This document shows, one piece after another, positions 55,601 to 56,495 of a DNA stretch of 56,495 nt. The translations under genes were made by a program, and so were the position numbers. The stretch's first letter is position 1. Each line of letters opens with the position of its first letter. Location: contig CAKVHA010000009.1 in the NCBI GenBank assembly GCA_934747775.1, forward strand, positions 1 to 56,495. The letters are read 5' to 3'. The DNA is from an uncultured Clostridia bacterium. Lineage in GTDB: Bacteria; Bacillota; Clostridia; Christensenellales; UBA1242. Under the pieces are notes generated by a model that was given only the letters and a program-made list of their open reading frames with translations, searched no databases and had not been told where the DNA came from.

Positions 55601-56495
55601 TTTCACAGATAAAGATGGAAATGCAAACCTAGGACTTACGGTTACAACTGATACAAAAGATGGTGTTTACTTAAAAATGGACGGCGGAGCAACTGGTAAA
55701 AAGACGGTAATTGCATATATTAAAATTGATGTTTTGGGTAGCGATATTCAAAACCCTGTAATGCCAGAAATTGGAAACTCTGTTCCGGAATACACAGTGT
55801 TTAGCCTAACTGCAGGCGATAAAAAGTTTAGATATTTAGGCTCGGTTTTGGGTAGAGCTGGTTATGCTGGAGTTACAAATTCGGTTAACCTAAGCGCAAC
55901 CACAAAAGAGACCGATAGTATTGAAAATGTAGAAGATGCAGTAAGTGCATTGTATAAATACAAAGAAGGCAAAAAACAGGCTACAACATATGGCAGACTT
56001 AACGCGCTAGAGTTGTTTAGCCGCAAATTTAACTTTAAAACCCGCACAGTTGCTACTGGTGCAGGCGAAACTGGTGCAAACGAATACTATGAGTATCGTT
56101 ATAACAACAACTTCTTTAACGTAATTAGTAGTACATATGGCGGAGTTAGTCATAGTGGCGACTTTAATAAAGGCACATACATTAGCCGTATTAATTCGGA
56201 CGCACTTGCCATTAACGAGCAATATGTTGACGGCAATTTTGGAAAGGATACTATAAAACATTTTAAATCAACATTTGAGCCAGTTGTGGGCAAACAAGCA
56301 TATGTGTCGTACATTACTGGTGACTTTAAAGTTTCTTATGACCAAGCTAAAAAGATTGGCGCGCTTCGCACAAGCTTTACAAACGAATTTACTACAAATT
56401 GGGGCTATACTACAGACATTTCTCAAAGAAAGAATGCTCATACTGCAGTGGCTAACCCTGTTGAAAACTGCGACGGTGTATGCGAATTATTTGAC
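40623..56495 (+). CDS. Giant GLUG-module surface lipoprotein (3' truncated by window edge)
   Basis: One open frame of at least 5291 codons with no stop before the window ends. The signal peptide ends in LVAC with Cys22 as lipid anchor, so the chain is exported and held outside the membrane. Residues 25-1140 are mostly strand-rich, Ig-like repeats. Residues about 1149-1593, 3702-4093 and 4250-4790 are three GLUG-type modules, each opened by an AEEF/ADFEAF-like segment and probably beta-helical. Residues about 2743-2818 resemble a bacterial Ig (BIG2) domain. A YY...WY aromatic motif recurs, mostly at 2150-2520. There is no catalytic motif. Adhesin, matrix or glycan-binding roles are possible; the C-terminus and any second anchor are unseen. 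Confidence 0.93.
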   Translation, partial: MKKKLSVLVLMLFTTIFGLVACGKNPYDQVSLTVSKTDLSIMLSEDNGVYSSSPCEIEVKVTAPKKLSKEIVLPEYGSKDTSGATYGNRYVEIEKVAGDVDGEYTLKITGKEPTPGAVEIPIKTVDGNKSQTLKINVGVEVNGIEFAKDINLVCPTGGEIDFNAKLRSYINFTPTATNQTGVEFYLAGIYNGVTIQNNVLKIPKDYVVSGDETILVKAKSTERDGIETSTMAIKVIKGFNFYSDNDVNSANVLVNISNTQGTTNCNVNPNRMVVDGNIINYEIELAAIESEEKPEDNPPYLMSLLTMFLKGYNDYEIVLNEKSDNILDLEAESGVDISQGSETRGYRFDIHGKAAGERSVVFNVVYNGTSTNELSEYKIVVTFRVKVLPSVKNVLLNDGKYEEGATLTVFKNYTASVIGAKLKIQDTAASSDMTFTVNVAGNDESVMFYDQYGTRIEDITSHTFKNGTLLYLRHSSDTGKLAQINITLCSEFYTNKYVDVDNNKNSFVFTKSFTVMANLIGGESNFNFVDKDGNVVEDGKNITIEISGRESLNPRAFVDFGDEIIAQDAIYRISMNNATIGNWAYGDRNGVNKGKIMFTPYFPSDEADYKNFKPSGSTITVEMVTGLTKSVYVDVTLKYINSDYANENVGDALFTFDYDTQNKGFLAAWYDPNNGDDNVANIDFNKTDGFYGDSYQNSIYRQVEGSNISYTTFNRLVVAKNTTLKLDVYRLFAFDGQVKKIAANAFRFDYKTQYMFFDTIKGELRVGKQTSNIEGEDGEKGYFTLSIIADDKTFDIRVYVVDKIEEAKLNTNYFEVFAANTLNVADIEKAFAQIQLVINSTGTYYGNLFQSFSLFKADEILYSADEQLIARTNLFADLNGDVLMTVSRVEYNGKMYYNYNNNWYASLNDCVGGTNKITDIATELENCEKTQVRILKAIINIAGGNVDYPKIVAALFRNGAYEVEFTGTVSQYYNTFDENNFVVKIKNPTMSRSISVSANKTTGLYYEVSDDGGTPVESKKSNSFAYWINPDNTLNKNVFVTIYDTMLKDGKNEINNPVLLKYTINGVEYAFTSCNDYIGMKSNGNVADALFEIKINNGSIEIINLKAKAGNYICEIGCVDQFNGVDYQNPSCTARVDINIADGSEQNKYQIRNYADFEAFLNNDALVENKYYVLTTDISLNRQYVNANYVLNNNLSGMFTSTSQNQTYKFNIYGLNLKFSEGNGTKLADMALFARVGADNLKLEYITIENFVITVESSQTNEINVAALVAKAEKGLQLLNCRVTGSINIKQSGSGAVNVGGVVGQATATMFKGLPSDSVINNANVNSNVAIEVRVLNGTSAVYAGGLVGKTTEKVKIDQINVISKIKTLSYMVTENEGQKTEKDTGFASNAYTGGVVGYAKVADINFVVVYPVIAGCQNVGGVAGFVGSGSIQNTQVQMLYNLNMKNIIAGYNNVGGVVGYVDNSLTTDYVYVRSYTSKNMLGYSGEGSEIGVDYNINIFTDIAKGYYGAVVLLTSSSYAGTQAAGGIVGCAGELTLNNTYFNSHIRSNAPALIGGTRKEYVGGFVGDNTHQTITLNNSYVDVQVVVNGQFRAVSGSNNLTADNATDYGTPQVPSINIIKSGSKTIAKNGDYLIATHTAKSNKIATTNETVKAGSEVAQFYAKINGTLFGVTDKKSNVVDNFDISYSGLNTGATETTILMFNANDKLYVSAYRKKLATSPLENDVCEYYSLNNKTVKDDHTKSAVNGIEIFIQNNFKEMSTEMFKNIIGYNFVEAGTNNLYAIELNSAMQILGNIENSDALNTLFGGDDSETLETKLDNLFSKKDTSDNDFFVKSNKSENYVLNPNVMFTKTLNTKVVGLGVDSRGELANAYYSFDFDETTYYVNPMSTNGDYTHKWYKQFNPNADPTDINQHILDNAAGFNKSWRLNFNTTKYNNVETLYVNDGENKVIVGYYYEDGTTKLAIIYDEEIGNYGGKAKVYAISGTTPNIAESNTGYYYGDPGTYLIKDDSQPVTVFASNAGGDTEKAIYIVDINATTGADLNSQVVIGAYTSITGNDGKTTIKVGRTNTEYTLVSGTLYDKAEKEIVLAEGENYYVSAALSVNSEAKYLSSKTILSIYNQLAKKSDASHTDVDSLKALFDENQFSSFDGEIYKTKTYYYNGTTWFEDKDCTNAVVSSALLDALTLEYTRQKGGAPNKDDKFDYNMFEINATLNGEGNWVFNGYTITDQYIIDRLNANLKTEVEYDSNSDGTSEKYYNEVKWYLDAAKSEDKVVKDINTLNNLANFTESEVVLSSNYYLINDAWYLVEQNKYYTNNFARYWYSDEECTILVTDKDILLRLNERYNVLNNPQNAEFTLTVETLVTDKTLLEELDTLERILVGANRYQAQRKYYRSSVWTTADGTKVDAVATDNAGNNLIEKLNELLVSAKKVSNTTYKIYKSGEKLDTYYYNGVDWYADKEFKTKITDAKVLDKINKETREVVVNGIKYYSSDLKDWFKNSNCKDNQVNETELASIESQVPYVNVLTEYWSYDEKYSDGKNYVNNVNDEFVLDAASGRTDLKISFSFTINESKFSGTIEGNKIVLKNESGEIVGGYQVVSIKDGKMSIIDNTDINNNIPPITITSGDDKKTYKWAVTDKLNNGMPVMIKPYFYYDGTEAKSQYDLWYDTLASLDLVVNDFISSESGSYVYKVGNEEFQGHILYNLDTAVLMYNSGATANKENLNTYTIEYGTNPQGYYVAVLNGTILEIGALRIDKESASQIVVSSSNSNVVAVEEKSGVFKLKVYSLGTATITFYNLKDDGINVKFNIAVVRGFTGFNVVADEEITRYYTKDNGKNWYYSENCENNERVANVSGLEDLDLIDLGNGIKYVDKINKNTQPTTKINLEVGVDKDYFFGYVNNLNGVAYTANTSGFQVIVKSVDGYATLTNNASAIKLNDQLVNGKCVGDVYEFTNATKINIMGVNKAGSGVVMLDIVPFIMVNDSKVYMDTLSQSITVNVLAKATAISFADDSANILAENEKEITLDILSNNSVNNQFLNLSILGNNGLDLGIEFIKLNSNSKFASGLYYNLNLVRDKYVTDEALINWLDANSELLTYTKIYTKYAIRNNVTYFKSVSNRDDIESEKWYCINDINLLSLKLKNYKFEAGTPSTSEPVLNNHKYTFVLALDEDKYLSLYDSGVNPLSETKTFNITARPSETILGSNLYSSFNFNISPNSVKSLDSYFHPSDGSKEGTVIEDVWVGGPNIIDPDEKKLDEEYVGTAKNNRLHISIAPEYNNVLVAELEFDERYLDYFTVKQESLMNGADLVDPNDPNKGIKYSEGEHFNGLTKENIYVGNRFVLWNKTVYSYKLGATGAPELTEFILGQYYVNFEFKENIPQGIDFPITINLYDRDRNLIETTTKNIRIEVLPTVSISLDNGEDIIGRGEVEPITITANNIDSDITLDVNDNVARAIKYKNDDGELVAIEKVNNVFTLDLSKKYYIDTASYTGSISDETNLDDIAYDIRLGVLNTLKISATKNVSSLKFDAKKTLNFTVVEFTIKNITVQGVDDNNIISKENGYYEVLKAEIVPNNAALTNTNIKNVVDSLSDQISKITEADGDPVKYWSVENSDGGWEEIQIGKRYNYFKAVSYTSVADAMAHYLRLTAKSVGDSMLRLGLYYRYGSDGKISVYDKAIDAADNKYPYYISYNFTLSVYDQTDEDNPTPISTAEEFLNMQNGVSYILQNDIELTAWKPIDFAGSYLDGNGFVIKINSFDLTDEKGKSEAYVGLFRNVKEGQMIKNIIIDISDLLIESGQAAKFVSGETTDKPNIDLRETNTVYFGVMAANNEGILENIKVVSFLITQNPRVLYVATTRGYYEAGSESYDSTVGYMGVLVGANSGVISDCMVGTRDGGVVQTFVLNRAGDISDTTEGRTVGEFTFMGCGNVAGFAATNSGTITNSMVRDVNITNVVRVSERGTSAGFVCQNNGKIYSCVVTTSNIEKYRASRTILTSSTTTAGFVHTNTKVVEDCYTNIQISNSSTKTAGFVFDNGEGGSITNCYTTTRNTIAQSSTSHYFFARDNDSDNNDQYKMAGTVKNCYYVVLQDEGLFDTTKNLDPVICREYDPAIPVILKTNDQIDADLFSGFTFVSGKKENDGVWYTDGNTLPQLINCEYVEIYTSRQLVGAQEAYFGISGSTVTFYSDSKGLNKTGETTINSNRFVYSKLTFTVVDANTIETSESVEIKIEDGLFYYSGYDKFTYEDVLNSKGSKHNPLLITSAEEFGRYIVKNSAMKGGEFVFGGTFGNDDDTTTANYVKLIQDLDFSDKRLTLSYDVNKVVGKKSITDVVFKGVLIGNSMTLSNIVLTDESKTEKENWGLFSKIGGETTPVVGTSQASVFNLKLEYREVSSENANNVGILAGTIYNASIIKIDINGPSNGSDSDVISGKKMVGGLAGLIVGEKTKISEINTNNVRVKATYVTSAITKGVNQSNEAFALTSKYTVLDPNYTKYVYKDENERIHTIMVDTDDLVGIVVDDNNQLQTNYSDKLYMSYAGSVAGVVIGNSKAKISDHNLYNGGGSSSPTYAEVRKTVTTYQNMSVKGAVSVSAMVAGGVFGYAGGFDDKILAGAAAGTYEGRTLKLKDISLELSSGDDTNPAATQNIYGRAYTGGLIGYGYNLSLEGGRVEHAETVQDEIDSKINSITADSISSNNLFTSISGDVDAMNIATGGLIGLSNFTAIVDSYSKVNVVNKNTYIAGGAVGQANEMLYMAYVYTTGNVDSALMMGGLIGYKTFEDVPAPVIDSEYYYIDVIAEDIITGKICASDRFYVKAKKGYTIGASLNGQKPIDVLEFYDNLYDMIDAHGTQTTKLSAFDNLECSIDASGKVKLPQMKITIDGTDYITQETVIQTQKIASQYNDLFLFNTIAVNVWGTQARDYAEENNYFTIYNKNSIKFTESITVEGGTPIENEEYLNLSANKTFKKHHNFGYDGENYTYSFNSTVDTLKNKVTLTSEWGNSYFTDKDGNANLGLTVTTDTKDGVYLKMDGGATGKKTVIAYIKIDVLGSDIQNPVMPEIGNSVPEYTVFSLTAGDKKFRYLGSVLGRAGYAGVTNSVNLSATTKETDSIENVEDAVSALYKYKEGKKQATTYGRLNALELFSRKFNFKTRTVATGAGETGANEYYEYRYNNNFFNVISSTYGGVSHSGDFNKGTYISRINSDALAINEQYVDGNFGKDTIKHFKSTFEPVVGKQAYVSYITGDFKVSYDQAKKIGALRTSFTNEFTTNWGYTTDISQRKNAHTAVANPVENCDGVCELFD
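44067..45400 (+). repeat. GLUG-type module 1 in the giant protein
   Basis: Residues about 1149-1593. It opens with YQIRNYADFEAFL...YYVLTTDISL and has seven GG-hydrophobic-x-G turns: NVGGVVGQ, YAGGLVGK, YTGGVVGY, NVGGVAGF, NVGGVVGY, AAGGIVGC, YVGGFVGD. The spacing is 25-70 residues. Such turns are typical of beta-helical bacterial surface proteins. Confidence 0.8.
47091..48170 (+). repeat. Cluster of YY...WY aromatic motifs in the giant protein
   Basis: Residues about 2157-2516 carry seven variants, including YYYNGTTWFEDKDC, YYNEVKWYLD, YYLINDAWYL, YYTNNFARYWYSDEEC, YYRSSVWTTADG, YYYNGVDWYADKEF and YYSSDLKDWFKNSNC. Several are followed after 8-12 residues by a short Leu-rich helix (KVLDKIN, LLDALT, DILLRLNE). 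Outliers lie near residues 894, 2650, 2827, 3110 and 3479. Confidence 0.7.
51728..52900 (+). repeat. GLUG-type module 2 in the giant protein
   Basis: Residues about 3702-4093. It opens with TPISTAEEFLNMQNGVSYILQNDIEL. The turns here are AGF-type (GNVAGFAATNSG, TSAGFVCQNNG, TTAGFVHTN, KTAGFVFDN) rather than the GG-x-x-G turns of modules 1 and 3. Regular 'C' and 'NS' steps (TNSMV, ITNCY, KNCYY) follow each turn. Confidence 0.75.
53371..54990 (+). repeat. GLUG-type module 3 in the giant protein
   Basis: Residues about 4250-4790. It opens with NPLLITSAEEFGRYI and ...VKLIQDLDFSD. Turns: NVGILAGT, MVGGLAGL, YAGSVAGV, VAGGVFGY, YTGGLIGY, ATGGLIGL, IAGGAVGQ, MMGGLIGY. The longest of the three modules. 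Confidence 0.78.

Noticed and set aside
44396..56261. Many minus-strand frames and two short plus-strand frames inside the giant gene
   Set aside because: All are 60-111 codons, lack ribosome sites or recognisable products, and lie on top of a single intact long frame; they are shadows of its codon bias.
40623..56495. Phage tail or toxin function for the giant protein
   Set aside because: No phage genes nearby, lipoprotein signal at the start, and GLUG/Ig-type content fits a surface protein better.
1..56495. tRNA or rRNA genes
   Set aside because: No cloverleaf-like segment, GTTCRANYC box or rRNA signature was seen in the intergenic gaps, most of which are shorter than 250 bases.

Overview
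The window is a contiguous piece of a low-GC, Gram-positive-type chromosome. It most likely comes from an uncultured member of the Bacillota (Clostridia-like). The evidence is the AT-rich codon use, strong AAGGAGG-type ribosome binding sites with frequent ATG/TTG/GTG starts, and many rho-independent hairpins. Gene neighbourhoods are typical of Firmicutes (mrnC-rlmB-sigH, dnaX-ybaB-recR, glmU-like/pth/mfd/foldase). Genes of endospore formation are also present (sigH, a CwlD-like amidase, a SpoIIQ-like M23 protein, spoIIID). No rRNA, tRNA, CRISPR array, insertion sequence or phage gene was recognised.

Layout. 1-9 kb: 3' end of glyA, an ABC exporter, recD2-comFC and secA. 9-12.3 kb: prfB (with its +1 programmed frameshift), tsaD and an unknown gene. 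At 12.3-12.4 kb a bidirectional terminator and five perfect 17-bp tandem repeats separate this block from a convergent amidase gene. 13.3-17.5 kb: the operon mrnC-rlmB-sigH-dnaX-ybaB-recR. 17.6-19.4 kb: three small genes of unknown function, one very cysteine-rich. 19.5-23.4 kb: sbcD-sbcC. 23.5-29.8 kb: an M1-peptidase lipoprotein, a WalJ-like metallo-hydrolase, an HtrA lipoprotein, two CPBP membrane proteases and tadA. 29.8-36.4 kb: a degenerate GlmU-like protein, pth, mfd and a PrsA/SurA-like foldase lipoprotein. 36.5-40.4 kb: a sporulation-flavoured block with a deacetylase-like protein lacking its metal ligands, a small secreted protein, spoIIQ-like, acpP, spoIIID and a TtcA-family gene.

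40.6 kb to the end: one uninterrupted reading frame of at least 5291 codons. It encodes a giant surface lipoprotein that runs off the right edge. It has three GLUG-type glycine-rich modules, a bacterial-Ig-like segment and a recurring aromatic YY...WY motif that I do not recognise. This is the most unusual object in the window.

Most of the region is informational and housekeeping (translation quality, recombination and repair, secretion, protein quality control at the membrane), with cell-envelope and sporulation functions on the right. The promoters that can be read are sigma-A type, often with an extended -10 (TGATATAAT). Candidate sigma-F and sigma-E promoters stand before spoIIQ and spoIIID. 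Two sigma-A promoters (recD2, first CPBP gene) are placed so that transcription would begin at the start codon. All functional assignments come from reading motifs by eye; no database search was run.
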